A DNA stretch of 40,982 nt from UBA1447 sp002329225 (GTDB taxonomy: Bacteria > Bacillota > Clostridia > Oscillospirales > Acutalibacteraceae), in contig JBMNVN010000011.1 in NCBI GenBank assembly GCA_050946835.1, positions 1-40,982 of the forward strand, given 5' to 3'. The first letter of the stretch is position 1; each line of letters begins with the position of its first letter. The position numbers and the translations under genes are program-made. The notes under the pieces are model-generated. The model saw only the letters and a program-made list of their open reading frames with translations, was not told where the DNA came from and made no database searches. Of this stretch, positions 8,695 to 18,856 are shown in pieces.

Positions 8695-9789
8695 TTACAC
8701 ATTAAAACGGAACAAAACTACATCTCCGTCTTGTACAACATATTCCTTACCCTCACTGCGGACAAGCCCCTTCTCTTTGGCGGCAAGCATGGAACCCGAG
8801 GCGATAAGTTCATCGTATCCGATTACTTCCGCCCTTATAAAGCCCCTTTCAAAATCGGTATGGATTTTACCCGCCGCCCCCGGTGCTTTTGTGCCTTTTC
8901 TGATTGTCCAGGCTCTGACTTCATCGGGACCGACTGTGAAGAAGGATATCAGGCCCAGAAGATGATAACTTTCTTGTATCAGAATATCCAGGCCGCCCTG
9001 TTCCACCCCGAGTTCATTCAGGAACATCTCTTTTTCTTCCTTTTCAAGGGATGCGATCTGAGCTTCCAACTCGGCGCAAATCGGGAGTACTTCCGCCCCC
9101 TCGCTTAGGGCTATGGCCTGCACCGTGTTGTAATGCCTGTTATTGACGATTTTGTTGGCAAAATCTTCTTCGCTCATGTTGGAGGCGTAAATAACCGGTT
9201 TGGAAGTCAGGAGGGCTATGGTGTTTAAAATCTCTTTTTCATCGGGGGTTACCTCAATATTGCGCACGGGTTTGCCTTTTTCCAGTTCGTCTTTTACTCT
9301 TTCTATAAGCTCAACTTCTTTTGCTAAAGACTTGTCGCCCTTTAAAGCCTTTGCAGTCCGTTCAAGACGTCTTTCTATCAGCTCCAAATCGGCAAAAATC
9401 AGTTCAAGGTTGATGGTTTCAATATCCCGCTCCGGATTTATATCCCCTTGCACATGAATGATGTCGTCGTTTTCAAAACAGCGCACCACATGTATAATGG
9501 CGTCAACCTCACGGATATGGGAGAGAAACTTGTTGCCCAACCCCTCCCCGTGAGAGGCCCCCTTTACAAGACCGGCTATATCTACAAACTCCACAACGGC
9601 GTGAACGGTTTTTTTAGGATTGTACATTCCGGTCAGCACATCCAGCCTTGAGTCCGGCACGGCCACAACACCGACGTTAGGCTCAATTGTACAAAAGGCA
9701 TAATTTGCGGACTGAGCACCCGCATTTGTAATCGCATTAAAAAGCGTGCTTTTGCCCACATTGGGCAAACCTACTATACCGAGTTTCAT
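8695..9789 (-). CDS. ychF: YchF/OLA1-family ATPase
   Basis: A 364-residue Obg-related P-loop protein of near-universal length. The G1 loop is GLPNVGKS (residues 7-14), followed by the family's NYAFCTIEPNVG switch, DIAGLV (G3) and NMSE in place of NKxD. NMSE is the change that makes this family prefer ATP. A coiled-coil insertion (about 130-180) and a C-terminal TGS domain (GTKAPGAAGKIHTDFERGFI) complete it. It binds ribosomes and is linked to stress responses. Ribosome site AAAGGATAAAG precedes the ATG. Confidence 0.96.
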   Translation of the reverse strand: MKLGIVGLPNVGKSTLFNAITNAGAQSANYAFCTIEPNVGVVAVPDSRLDVLTGMYNPKKTVHAVVEFVDIAGLVKGASHGEGLGNKFLSHIREVDAIIHVVRCFENDDIIHVQGDINPERDIETINLELIFADLELIERRLERTAKALKGDKSLAKEVELIERVKDELEKGKPVRNIEVTPDEKEILNTIALLTSKPVIYASNMSEEDFANKIVNNRHYNTVQAIALSEGAEVLPICAELEAQIASLEKEEKEMFLNELGVEQGGLDILIQESYHLLGLISFFTVGPDEVRAWTIRKGTKAPGAAGKIHTDFERGFIRAEVIGYDELIASGSMLAAKEKGLVRSEGKEYVVQDGDVVLFRFNV

Positions 9790-9894
9790 TCTTTATCCTT
9801 TCGTTCATTGTTATTAGTTTGGATTATAAAACTTTAAGCCCTTCAATGCAAGGCGGTCAGGCAAAAACCGCCTGCTTTTAATATATCGCTTTCA

Positions 9895-9923
9895 TTGCAA
9901 TAAACGCTGTGTTGGTATAAAAT
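9895..9923 (+). promoter_or_regulatory. Promoter of the solute-binding protein gene
   Basis: TTGCAA (9895-9900), 17-base spacer, TAAAAT (9918-9923). A short hairpin AGGCGGT/ACCGCCT (9851-9873) lies just upstream and may end other transcripts. Confidence 0.65.
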
Positions 9924-9958
9924 ATGCTTTGTAAACAGTTATTTAAGAAGGAGATTTT

Positions 9959-11479
9959 ATGCGTTTTTTGCGAAAATCCGTTCCGATAATATCCGCCGTG
10001 TTGTCGCTGTGCGTTATTCTCTCCGCTTGCGGGAAAGATCCGGAAGACCCGACTGCGACAACTGAGGGAGGCAGCGGTGTTGTTGTAACACAAAACCGTG
10101 AGCTTAAACTACCCTATAACCGGTCGGATTCCTTGAACCCTTACAAAAGCACGGGATTGTTGAATTTTAACTTATCGACTCTCATATATGACGGTCTGTT
10201 TGCTTTGGATGAAAGCTATAAACCTATCCCCGTTTTGGCTGAGGATTACAACAGAGACGGACTGAACCTTGAGGTAAAGCTCAAGGACGGCGTTATGTTT
10301 TCATCGGGGGAAAAAGTGACGGCTGATGATGTGATATATTCATTTAATCAGGCAAGGTCGTCACCCAATTATTCCGCCCGGTTGTCAAATTTCAGTTGGG
10401 TAAAAAAGACCGGCGAACTCGGTTTGGTTTTTATTCTTAAATCGCCTTCTCCTTTCGGGGTAAACTGCCTGAATTTTCCTATAATAAAAAAGGGGGACAA
10501 CTCCCCTGTTCCCGCAGGCAGCGGGCGCTACATTCTTTCAGAATCCGAGGGCGTGCATCGTCTGGCCTATAACCCCTCAAGGGTCGGCGGCTTTGAGCCC
10601 TCTGTTAAAAACATTCTTTTAGCGGATTCACCCGAATCGCAGGCGCTTGCGGCAAGCCTGCAAATAGGCAACATCGACTGCGCTTTTTTTGATATGAGTG
10701 ACGGCGTGTATCGGAGAACGGAAGCCAACGCTTTTGATATAGGGCTTAACAACCTGGTCTTTTTGGGTTTTAATGTCTACAAAGCCGGTTTGCAGAACCC
10801 TGCGGTGAGGAAAGCCGCGGCAATGCTTACGGACAGAAAGGTTATTGCCGAAACTGCGTTCCAAAGGCATGCCCGCCCCGCTTTTACCGCCTTTAATCCG
10901 GATTTTTATGATGATACCGAACATGTTTATCAGGTTAATCCGGAGGCTGCAATACAGTTACTTGTACAAGCCGGATTTGATAAAGTGAATAATGAAGGTG
11001 TCAGATTTTCGCCCGCCGGGGGCAAGCTTTCATTCAGCCTTGTTGTAAATGAAGATAATCCCCTGAAAACGGCGGCGGCGGCAATAATTAAAGATGCCCT
11101 GGCTCAGGCGGGCATAAGTGTGCAGGTAACGCCGCTTAAATTCGAAGAGTACACCGCCGCAATTCAGGCAAGGCGTTTTGATATGTACATAGGCGAAGTT
11201 ATGTTAAACCCCGATATGCATCTGTCGCCATTTTTAAGCCCCGGAGGCGCCCTATCATTCGGCATAGATCCTTACGGCGCCGCCGCTCAGGCTTATTCCG
11301 GCTATTTGGCGGGCGAGGTGGAAATGCACGATTTTATTGATACATTCAATGAGGACCCGCCGTTTATACCCCTGTGCTACCGTAACGGCGTTGTGGCATA
11401 CAACCGAAAACTTAATGCGGCTAAAAAAGCCATCAGTACCGATTTATTCTTCGGCATAGACAGCTGGGCATTTTCTTAA
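9959..11479 (+). CDS. ABC-type peptide/solute-binding lipoprotein (SBP family 5)
   Basis: A 506-residue lipoprotein. The signal peptide ends in the lipobox LSAC with the lipidated Cys at position 24. After an acidic linker come the family 5 features: NRSDSLNPYKS, LIYDGLFALDESYKPIPVLAE, KLKDGVMFSSGEKVTADDVIYSF, and a C-terminal lobe with NPDMHLSPFLSPGG. Family members deliver peptides, nickel or sugars to Opp/Dpp-type permeases. No permease or ATPase gene lies beside it, so its transporter partner is encoded elsewhere and the ligand is unknown. Ribosome site AAGGAGATTTTAT. It lies 12 bases before recG and probably shares its transcript. Confidence 0.88.
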   Translation: MRFLRKSVPIISAVLSLCVILSACGKDPEDPTATTEGGSGVVVTQNRELKLPYNRSDSLNPYKSTGLLNFNLSTLIYDGLFALDESYKPIPVLAEDYNRDGLNLEVKLKDGVMFSSGEKVTADDVIYSFNQARSSPNYSARLSNFSWVKKTGELGLVFILKSPSPFGVNCLNFPIIKKGDNSPVPAGSGRYILSESEGVHRLAYNPSRVGGFEPSVKNILLADSPESQALAASLQIGNIDCAFFDMSDGVYRRTEANAFDIGLNNLVFLGFNVYKAGLQNPAVRKAAAMLTDRKVIAETAFQRHARPAFTAFNPDFYDDTEHVYQVNPEAAIQLLVQAGFDKVNNEGVRFSPAGGKLSFSLVVNEDNPLKTAAAAIIKDALAQAGISVQVTPLKFEEYTAAIQARRFDMYIGEVMLNPDMHLSPFLSPGGALSFGIDPYGAAAQAYSGYLAGEVEMHDFIDTFNEDPPFIPLCYRNGVVAYNRKLNAAKKAISTDLFFGIDSWAFS

Positions 11480-11491
11480 GGCGGTAATACC

Positions 11492-13528
11492 ATGGTTCTG
11501 GATACACCGATACAATATCTGAAAGGTGTGGGCGAAAAAAGAGCGCGGCTTTTAGCAAAGCTGGGCGTTTTTGATATTCGCTCCCTTTTAAGCCTTTTCC
11601 CCCGTTCCTATGAGGATTGGGGGACAATAACCCCTATTGCCGAGGCTATGCCCGACATCCCCTGCTGCGTAAAGGCGATTGTCAGGCGTAACCCGACGAC
11701 CCACCTCATTCGCAAGGGTATGACCCTGTATAAGACCGAAGTCACCGACGGGGATACCCTGCTTACAATCACGATATTTAACAACAAATATGCTGCGGAA
11801 AAGCTTATCCAAGGGGAAGAATACCTTTTCTTCGGTAAAATTACATACAGCTTGTTCGGTAGGGAAATGCTTGCGCCCGATATTGAAATCCCCGGCTTAA
11901 AACAGCGTATTCGCCCGATTTACCCTCAAACGGCGGGGCTTAACTCAAAAGCGTTGGAAAAACTTATGGAAACCGCTTTGGAAAAGACCGCTGACAGCAT
12001 ACCTGAAACCCTGCCCGCCGCAACGATTGAAAAGTATAACCTTGAGGAAAAAACACGGGCAATCCGGGATATACATTTTCCTCCGGACTTTGAGAGCCTT
12101 GAACGGGCAAAAAACAGACTGATTTTTGAGGAATTGCTGCTGCTTCAGCTGGGGCTTATGATGACCAGGGGGAAAAACCGCAACGCCAAAGCAACCGCAA
12201 TTAAGAAAGATTACAGTGAGGACTTTTTTTCACTTCTCCCCTTTAAGCCCACATCGGCTCAGCGCAGAGCCGTAGAGGAAGCGGTGGAAGATATGGCTAA
12301 GCCCCACCCCATGAACCGCCTGCTGCAAGGGGATGTGGGTTCGGGCAAGACGGCCGTTGCCGCCGCCCTTATCTATAACTGCGCATTAAACGGTCTGCAA
12401 AGCGTACTTATGGCACCGACGGAAATACTTGCCCGCCAGCATTACCGCACATTCTCAAAACTTTTTAAAGGTACGGATTTACAGCCGGCCCTGCTTGTGG
12501 GCGCTACCCCCGCCGCCGAAAAACGCAGGATAAAGGAAGGACTTGAAAACGGTACAATCCGCTTTGTTACGGGAACACATGCTTTGATACAAAAAGATGT
12601 AGAATTTGAAAACCTCGGTTTGGCGGTAACCGACGAACAGCACCGGTTCGGCGTGGTTCAGCGTGCCCGTTTAGGTGAAAAAGGGTACAATCCCCATGTT
12701 CTTGTTATGTCAGCAACACCTATCCCCCGCACTATGAACCTGATTGTATTCGGCGATCTGGATGTTTCCGTTTTGGATGAACTGCCGCCGGGCAGACAGC
12801 CCGTTGAAACTTATGCGGTGGATTCCGGCAAGCGGGACAGGGTTTTTAACTATGTAAAAAAGCACCTGAACGAGGGGCGGCAGGGCTATATTGTTTGTCC
12901 CCTTGTGGAGGAGGGTGAAACCGAGCTTATTGCCGCCAAGGAATATGCCGAAAAACTTGCATCAGGTGCTTTCAAAGGATACACGGTGGGGCTTATGCAC
13001 GGGAAGCTGAATGCGAAAGAAAAAGACTCGGTCATGACGGCTTTCGCCGAAGGCGAAATTCAGCTGCTTGTTTCCACCACCGTGGTGGAGGTAGGGGTTG
13101 ATGTGCCCAACGCCGTAATAATGGTTATTGAAAACGCTGAACGCTTCGGTCTGTCTCAACTGCACCAGCTGCGGGGCCGGATAGGCAGAGGCGCACACCG
13201 TTCCACCTGTATTCTCATATCCGATGCTCAAAATGAAGAAGCGGCAGACAGAATGAGGATTATTACCGGCACTGCGGACGGCTTTAAAATTGCCGATGAA
13301 GACTTACGGTTACGCGGGCCGGGGGATTTTTTCTCCGCCCGTCAGCACGGTCTGCCGGAAATGAAAATTGCCGATATGCTCAATGACAAAGCCGCCCTTG
13401 TTGTTGCTTTAAAGGCGGCAAAAGAAATAGTAGAGAAGGACCGAGGGTTGGAGTTGCCGGAAAACAAGGCTTTAAAAACCGCTGTCAATCAGCTTTTTAA
13501 AACCGTTTCCCCCTCGGGAATGAACTGA
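11492..13528 (+). CDS. recG: ATP-dependent DNA helicase RecG
   Basis: A 678-residue helicase that regresses stalled replication forks and branch-migrates recombination junctions. The N-terminal wedge (about 1-150) starts with the helix-hairpin-helix-like TPIQYLKGVGEKRARLLAKL. The motor has Walker A GDVGSGKTAVAA near residue 280, APTEILARQH (motif Ia), TDEQHRFGVVQR near 380 (DEQH motif II), MSATPIPRT (motif III), and HQLRGRIGRG (motif VI). The C-terminal LRLRGPGDFFSARQHGLP is typical of the family. Length matches normal RecG. Confidence 0.97.
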   Translation: MVLDTPIQYLKGVGEKRARLLAKLGVFDIRSLLSLFPRSYEDWGTITPIAEAMPDIPCCVKAIVRRNPTTHLIRKGMTLYKTEVTDGDTLLTITIFNNKYAAEKLIQGEEYLFFGKITYSLFGREMLAPDIEIPGLKQRIRPIYPQTAGLNSKALEKLMETALEKTADSIPETLPAATIEKYNLEEKTRAIRDIHFPPDFESLERAKNRLIFEELLLLQLGLMMTRGKNRNAKATAIKKDYSEDFFSLLPFKPTSAQRRAVEEAVEDMAKPHPMNRLLQGDVGSGKTAVAAALIYNCALNGLQSVLMAPTEILARQHYRTFSKLFKGTDLQPALLVGATPAAEKRRIKEGLENGTIRFVTGTHALIQKDVEFENLGLAVTDEQHRFGVVQRARLGEKGYNPHVLVMSATPIPRTMNLIVFGDLDVSVLDELPPGRQPVETYAVDSGKRDRVFNYVKKHLNEGRQGYIVCPLVEEGETELIAAKEYAEKLASGAFKGYTVGLMHGKLNAKEKDSVMTAFAEGEIQLLVSTTVVEVGVDVPNAVIMVIENAERFGLSQLHQLRGRIGRGAHRSTCILISDAQNEEAADRMRIITGTADGFKIADEDLRLRGPGDFFSARQHGLPEMKIADMLNDKAALVVALKAAKEIVEKDRGLELPENKALKTAVNQLFKTVSPSGMN

Positions 13529-13529
13529 T

Positions 13530-13568
13530 AAAAGAGCCCTCTTTTCTTGCGGCTCTTTTCTTTTTTTC
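13530..13568 (+). terminator. recG terminator
   Basis: Stem AAAAGAGCC / GGCTCTTTT (13530-13538 with 13551-13559), followed by a T-rich run to 13568. Confidence 0.88.
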
Positions 13569-13653
13569 TTTTTAAGATACAAAAAACAACGGTAATAAGT
13601 TATAATGCCCTGTGTTTCCGTTTAATCGACTCCGGTCGAAAAGAGGCGATTCA

Positions 13654-15678
13654 GTGATAGAAGATAACAAAAACATAAAAGATAACGAAGATTATATAGA
13701 AGACAACGTTTTGGAAAACCCGGGTTCCGATGAAGAAAAGTCGGTTCCCGATGCTGAAATTTCCGCCCAGGAGACTTCATCTTTTTCAGAGGAAAATGAA
13801 GAAAGTACCGCTGAAGTCAGTGAAATAACGGAAGAAAACGAAGCGCAGGAGGATTTGGGCGAGAATATCGGCAGTGACGGTACGGAGCAAGACGGTTACG
13901 CTGATGAAAGTGAAGATATTGTCCAACCTTTAAGCGGTTTTAAAACGGGATTATTTTACACCTTCTGCTACAGCCTGGGTTTGTATACCTTCAGGTACGG
14001 CAGAAGGTTTTTTTTACGTGTCGGACGAACGGCAATTAAGCCTCTTCTCTTTTTAAAAAGTCTTGCCCGTGTTCTTGTTTTGGCTGCGGACAGAATATTT
14101 TTCAAAACCTTCCATGCCGTAACAAGGGAAGCCCGTTATTTAGTCTACGAGGTTCGTTCCGTATCCAACAATCTGCGTGAAGCTATCAGGAAAAACTGGC
14201 TTTCAGTATTTCCCATCCTTTGGCATTATTCAAAAAAAGCACTGTATAAATACAAGTATATGTTCAAATCCACCGGCAATGTTATGTTGCCCGTTATTGC
14301 GCTGGTAATCCTCTGGTTTGCCTTCGGCTATTGGAACAGCGCCACCTATTCCCTTAAACTCACATACGAGGGCAAGGATATAGGTAATATAAGGGATGAA
14401 TCCGTGTATATTAAAGCTCAGAGTCTGGCAAACGAAAAGTTCGGCATAACCGAAATTGAAGATGTCGCCTCCTATGCGGAAAAGGAAGACGGTACTTCAT
14501 CATCCCAGGCGGGCATCACTACACCTAAATTTGAAATTGAGTTGGTAACCCTTGACAAGCTGAGTGACGAGCAGGCTCTTTATGACAAATTGATTGAAAA
14601 CTCAAGTCAGGAACTCACCAACGCCTGCGGAGTTTTTGTGGATAACGAATTCCTCGGTGCGGTTAAAAACGAAACGGACGCCGTTGCGGTGTTCGACAGC
14701 CTTTTGGAACCCTATCAGACGGGGGAACCCGCCACCATAGCCGCCTTTGTCGAGGACGTTCGTTTTGTTCAGGGCCTGTACCCCTCCGGGGCAAATATGC
14801 TCGATGCAAAACAGTTGAAAGATAAAATCTCCGGCAAAAAAGCCGAAGCCCTGTATCATTCCGTTGTTGCGGGAGAAACAGTTTACAGCATTGCAAAAGC
14901 TCACGGGTTAACCGAATCGGCCCTGCTTGCCATGAATCCGGGCACGACTCAGCTTATAAAGGTCGGTCAGGTTCTGCTGGTTTCGGCGGAGGTAAACTTT
15001 GTACGGGTTAAGCTGATGAAGCCGGAAGTACGCATTGAAGAAATCCCCTTTGAAGTTATTAAAAACAACAACCCGAGAATTTTCAGGGGCGACAAACGAA
15101 TTACCCGCAAGGGTGTTCCGGGTAAGGTTTCTATAAAGGAACAGGTAACCTATATTGACGGTGTCAGGATTTCCGCAAGAGAAATTGACCGAACCGTATT
15201 ATCGGAACCGATACCGCAAAAAGTGGATATAGGCACAAAGCCCACCACCGTATCCAGCAGTATGGGTAGTTACAGAGTGTCCATTTCAAAAGAGGGGTTT
15301 GTCTGGCCCGTACCCGGTTGTTATACCGTAAGTTCCCCCTACGGATACAGAAGAAGCGGCTTCCACGACGGTGTGGATATTGCCTGTTCCGGAGTTAGAG
15401 GCAAGCCCATTGTTGCCGCTAAAGACGGCGTGGTGTCAAGAGTTTCCACCGGGGGCAGCGGTTTGGGGCACTATGTTGAAATCGATCACGGGGGCGGCGT
15501 AAAAACCGGATACGGGCACTGCTTGGCGGGTTCAATATCCGTCAGACCCGGGCAGCGTGTTTCTGCCGGACAGCCTATAGCCCGTGTCGGTTCCACCGGC
15601 AATTCCACGGGGCCGCATCTGCACTTTAATCTTATTGTAAACGGTAAAAGGATTAACGGTTTACCCTACATAAGATAG
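13654..15678 (+). CDS. Membrane-anchored LysM-G5-M23 cell-wall peptidase
   Basis: About 674 residues. Order of parts: an acidic N-terminal region rich in Glu/Asp (1-95), a basic stretch, one membrane helix (VMLPVIALVILWFAFGYW), an extracellular region, a LysM domain (YHSVVAGETVYSIAKAHGL...), a G5 domain, and a C-terminal M23 domain. The zinc motif is intact: HDGVD (His571, Asp575) and HLH (His655, His657). It should cut peptidoglycan cross-bridges at the cell surface. I prefer GTG 13654, preceded by AAGAGGCG. A GTG at 13612 has no ribosome site and lies next to a TATAAT at 13601-13606, where transcription would begin. Confidence 0.85.
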   Translation: MIEDNKNIKDNEDYIEDNVLENPGSDEEKSVPDAEISAQETSSFSEENEESTAEVSEITEENEAQEDLGENIGSDGTEQDGYADESEDIVQPLSGFKTGLFYTFCYSLGLYTFRYGRRFFLRVGRTAIKPLLFLKSLARVLVLAADRIFFKTFHAVTREARYLVYEVRSVSNNLREAIRKNWLSVFPILWHYSKKALYKYKYMFKSTGNVMLPVIALVILWFAFGYWNSATYSLKLTYEGKDIGNIRDESVYIKAQSLANEKFGITEIEDVASYAEKEDGTSSSQAGITTPKFEIELVTLDKLSDEQALYDKLIENSSQELTNACGVFVDNEFLGAVKNETDAVAVFDSLLEPYQTGEPATIAAFVEDVRFVQGLYPSGANMLDAKQLKDKISGKKAEALYHSVVAGETVYSIAKAHGLTESALLAMNPGTTQLIKVGQVLLVSAEVNFVRVKLMKPEVRIEEIPFEVIKNNNPRIFRGDKRITRKGVPGKVSIKEQVTYIDGVRISAREIDRTVLSEPIPQKVDIGTKPTTVSSSMGSYRVSISKEGFVWPVPGCYTVSSPYGYRRSGFHDGVDIACSGVRGKPIVAAKDGVVSRVSTGGSGLGHYVEIDHGGGVKTGYGHCLAGSISVRPGQRVSAGQPIARVGSTGNSTGPHLHFNLIVNGKRINGLPYIR

Positions 15679-15759
15679 TTTGATTTGAATGATTTTTTAA
15701 GCTCCGAGCTGTTGTCACCGAGGTGGCGGCAGCTCATGCTTTTTATACCTTCTGTTTTG

Positions 15760-15788
15760 TTGAAACAAAGCAGGCAGCGTGCTATAAT
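15760..15788 (+). promoter_or_regulatory. Promoter of the secreted glycosidase gene
   Basis: TTGAAA (15760-15765), 17-base spacer, TATAAT (15783-15788), about 30 bases before the start codon. Confidence 0.8.
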
Positions 15789-15820
15789 CGGAGCAACAGT
15801 TTAAATAGGAGGGAATGGTT

Positions 15821-17491
15821 ATGCGCAGTTTCTCTTTGCGCAAAACGGGCATACTGTCAGCAGCCCTTGCTTTTATTTTAGCTCTTTTGGGGCAGGTGTT
15901 TTCTATGGCTTTTGATAAAACATTCGATGTTGAATTCAAAATTGATGCCTCCTCCCCCGGCGGGATAATCGGGAACAAGGTCAGTAACGCCAATTTATGG
16001 GATTATAATCATCTGCTCGGCGATGTGTTTATTGACGAATTAGCTGATTCCACCGTATTCACCGAGTATATTCAGCTTATGACCGCCACCGGCGGCAATG
16101 CCCAAAGGGATTTGTTTTCAGACCCTCTGGACCGCAGTGTGCTTGACGATTATAACTTTACTCCCCTGCTTACCGCCTGCCGAAAGATTTTGGATTTGGG
16201 AGCAAAACCTCATATTAAAACCGGCGCTGTCCCCCTTAAACTGACTACCGACCCTCATATAGGATTTTTCGGAGTCAATGTTTACCCGCCCGACGATTTT
16301 GACGAATACTATACCTATATGGCGGCCATAGCCGGCGCCCTTGTGGATACTTTCGGCAAAGATGAAGTTCTGACTTGGCGGTTCGGCGTTTTAACCGAGT
16401 ATGAAAATAAGGACTGGTTCATGGCCAAAAGCGGTACTCCGGAAGACAGCGCCGTTGCCTATTGTAAACTTTATGACTACACGGTTGCCGCCTTGCAGGA
16501 TGTTATAGGCGAAGATGTTTTTGTCGGCGCCCACAGCATGAGCGTTTCCGAAGGGCTTTGGGATGAACGGATTTTTATTGAGCATTGTGCAAAAGGTATA
16601 AACTATAAAACGGGAGAAACAGGCAGCAGATTGTGCTTTTTAAACGCCTCTTTCTATGATAAGAGACCGGGGGTGTTCGCTGACAGAAACCTGCCCGAAA
16701 CGATTGAGATATTGCGGGAAAAAGCCCTTTCTCTGGGCTTAACCGACCTGATTTACGGCGTGGACGAGGGCAGAATCCTTTCAGGCACGAAAGGTGCGGT
16801 CGCCGCCGATTTAAATCTGCGTATTTGCGGCTATACTTATCAGGCGGCTTACGATGCCCGGCTTATAAAGCAGATGGCGGACAATGATATTGATTATTTT
16901 TCCAGCTGGGGCTATACCTCCGCCGGCCAATGGGGCGGAATACCGACGGTGAGCTACCACGTGGCACGCCGTTTTTACGACATGGCTGACACAAACCGTG
17001 TCCCCGCCGCAACCTGCCGTTTGAATATGGCGGGAGCCGAAGTGCAGGCTTTGGCGGGTTTTGACAGTCAGAATCAAAAACTGCATATAATGGCCTATAA
17101 CTTTAAAAACAAGCTGGACTACAGCCTTTCGGCAAAGATGGCGCTGAAAATTAACATCCCCCAATTTGAAGGTAAATCGGTTAAAGTAACCCGTTATATT
17201 GTTGACGACAACGCCAACTTTTTTGATGAATGGCAAAGGGACAGAGTAACACACAATATTACCGACGACTGCTTTACCTGGTCCCCCGATGACCCGGCTG
17301 TGGACTCCGCCGGTACCCTGTCCGCCCCCTGGGCACGGGAGATTTATTTTAACGAGCTTAAACCCGTGTACAGAGAGCGTTGCCTCCTGCACCCATCGAG
17401 GGAAAATCTTCGCCTAATCGGTTCTTCATTAACTTTATACGTCAAGGCTCCCCCCAATGCGGTTGTGTTCTATACGGTGGAACCCGCTTAA
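15821..17491 (+). CDS. Secreted GH39-like (clan GH-A type) glycosidase
   Basis: A 556-residue protein with an N-terminal signal segment (KTGILSAALAFILALLGQVFSMA). Its architecture looks like a GH39-type TIM barrel followed by a beta-sandwich. Candidate catalytic residues are Glu193 in LTEYEN, at the acid/base position usually written NEP, and Glu316 in YGVDEGR as nucleophile. The C-terminal part (about 420-556) resembles the small beta domain of GH39 xylosidases. The assignment rests on fold-level resemblance, and substrate is unknown. Of two nearby ATGs, 15821 is 7 bases from AGGAGG; 15815 is too close. Confidence 0.6.
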   Translation: MRSFSLRKTGILSAALAFILALLGQVFSMAFDKTFDVEFKIDASSPGGIIGNKVSNANLWDYNHLLGDVFIDELADSTVFTEYIQLMTATGGNAQRDLFSDPLDRSVLDDYNFTPLLTACRKILDLGAKPHIKTGAVPLKLTTDPHIGFFGVNVYPPDDFDEYYTYMAAIAGALVDTFGKDEVLTWRFGVLTEYENKDWFMAKSGTPEDSAVAYCKLYDYTVAALQDVIGEDVFVGAHSMSVSEGLWDERIFIEHCAKGINYKTGETGSRLCFLNASFYDKRPGVFADRNLPETIEILREKALSLGLTDLIYGVDEGRILSGTKGAVAADLNLRICGYTYQAAYDARLIKQMADNDIDYFSSWGYTSAGQWGGIPTVSYHVARRFYDMADTNRVPAATCRLNMAGAEVQALAGFDSQNQKLHIMAYNFKNKLDYSLSAKMALKINIPQFEGKSVKVTRYIVDDNANFFDEWQRDRVTHNITDDCFTWSPDDPAVDSAGTLSAPWAREIYFNELKPVYRERCLLHPSRENLRLIGSSLTLYVKAPPNAVVFYTVEPA

Positions 17492-17563
17492 AACCGACAT
17501 CGATATTCAGACTGATAAAAAATTCACCCGATTTAAATGATATGTCATATACGGGGTCAGATT

Positions 17564-18817
17564 ATGCCGACTTTTGATTTAATTGTTATAGGCGGCTCCG
17601 CTTCCGGTCTGTGTGCGGCTATACAGGCCGCCCGCAGTCATCGGGATTTCAGCATTGCCGTACTGGAGCAAATGCCCAAATTGGGCAAAAAAATTCTGGC
17701 TACCGGCAACGGGCGGTGCAACCTTTCCAACACCTCGGCGGGAGAACACGATTATCACAACTTTGCCTTTGCCTCCCCCGCCCTGCAAAAATATGATGTT
17801 GAAGAAACCCTCTCATTTTTCCGTTCTTTGGGGTTGCTCACCGTAACGGATGCGGATGGCAGAATCTATCCTATGAGCAATACCGCCTCAAGCGTTCTTG
17901 ACGCTCTGCGTTTTGAGATTGACAGGTTGGGGATTAAAGTTTATTGCGGCCACTCCGCAAAATCAGTTCATGTAAACGATAAGGGACTCTTTAAGATATC
18001 CTGCCAAAAATCCGATACGGGCGAAAAACGGGAGTTTGAGGCTCACCGCCTTATTATTGCAACCGGCGGCAAAGCAGCCCCCGTTCACGGTTCCGACGGA
18101 AGCGGCTATGTTTTGCTAAAACAATTGGGGCACGGTATTGTGCCGCCCTTTCCTGCCCTCGTGCAGCTCAGGTCGGATTCAGGCTTTATCAGGGCGCTCA
18201 AGGGTGTAAGAGTGAATGCAAAAATAGCAATTCGTCTGCCCGGAGGCAAGCCCTCTTTTTCATCTCAGGGAGAAATTCTGTTCACCCAATACGGCCTTTC
18301 CGGTATTGCGGCTATGGAAGTCAGCCGTCCCGTTTCCGAGCATTTTGCCGCCGGAAATAAAGAGGGCTGTTTTGCGGTTTTGGACTTTGCTCCCCGCATG
18401 AGCGAGGGAGAATTGACGGAATATCTTTATGAGCGCTGTCAAAATAATCCTTCACTTCCTGCGGAAAATCTGCTTGCGGGAATTCTGCCGGGGGCCTTGG
18501 GCAGGGCAATTTGTAAAGGTTTAAAGTTTTATAAAGGCAAGCCTGACTGCGGCAATTTAACCGAAAGCGATATAAAACTGCTCAATAGACGAATTAAGGC
18601 CATGGATTTTGATTTACAAGGGGTTCAGGGCTTTAACAACGCCCAGGTTGCCGCCGGCGGAGCCGATATAAATGAGTTTAATCCCGTGACAATGCAATCC
18701 CGTAAAGTTAAAAGCCTTTACATTTGCGGAGAAGTCCTGGATGTTGACGGAAATTGCGGAGGTTTTAACCTCCAATGGGCCTGGTCTTCCGGTTTGTTGG
18801 CCGGAGAACTGCTTTAA
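17564..18817 (+). CDS. HI0933/YhiN-family FAD-dependent oxidoreductase
   Basis: A 417-residue flavoprotein. The N-terminal dinucleotide-binding motif is VIGGSASGLCAA, followed by LGKKILATGNGRCNLSN, the signature of the HI0933 family, then ATGGKAAPVHGSDGSGY in the middle and the C-terminal GFNNAQVAAGGADINEF and CGEVLDVDGNCGGFNLQWAW motifs. All are typical and complete. The family is widespread, with an unproven physiological substrate. The ATG at 17564 is preceded by ACGGGGTC; a longer frame from 17537 would add 9 unconserved residues. Confidence 0.9.
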   Translation: MPTFDLIVIGGSASGLCAAIQAARSHRDFSIAVLEQMPKLGKKILATGNGRCNLSNTSAGEHDYHNFAFASPALQKYDVEETLSFFRSLGLLTVTDADGRIYPMSNTASSVLDALRFEIDRLGIKVYCGHSAKSVHVNDKGLFKISCQKSDTGEKREFEAHRLIIATGGKAAPVHGSDGSGYVLLKQLGHGIVPPFPALVQLRSDSGFIRALKGVRVNAKIAIRLPGGKPSFSSQGEILFTQYGLSGIAAMEVSRPVSEHFAAGNKEGCFAVLDFAPRMSEGELTEYLYERCQNNPSLPAENLLAGILPGALGRAICKGLKFYKGKPDCGNLTESDIKLLNRRIKAMDFDLQGVQGFNNAQVAAGGADINEFNPVTMQSRKVKSLYICGEVLDVDGNCGGFNLQWAWSSGLLAGELL

Positions 18818-18856
18818 AGTGCATTTTTTAACTTATAATTTTCAGGAGGTAAGATT

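Noticed and set aside
13612..13653. Upstream GTG start for the LysM-G5-M23 protein
   Set aside because: It lies at the predicted transcription start behind TATAAT and has no ribosome site; GTG 13654 has one.
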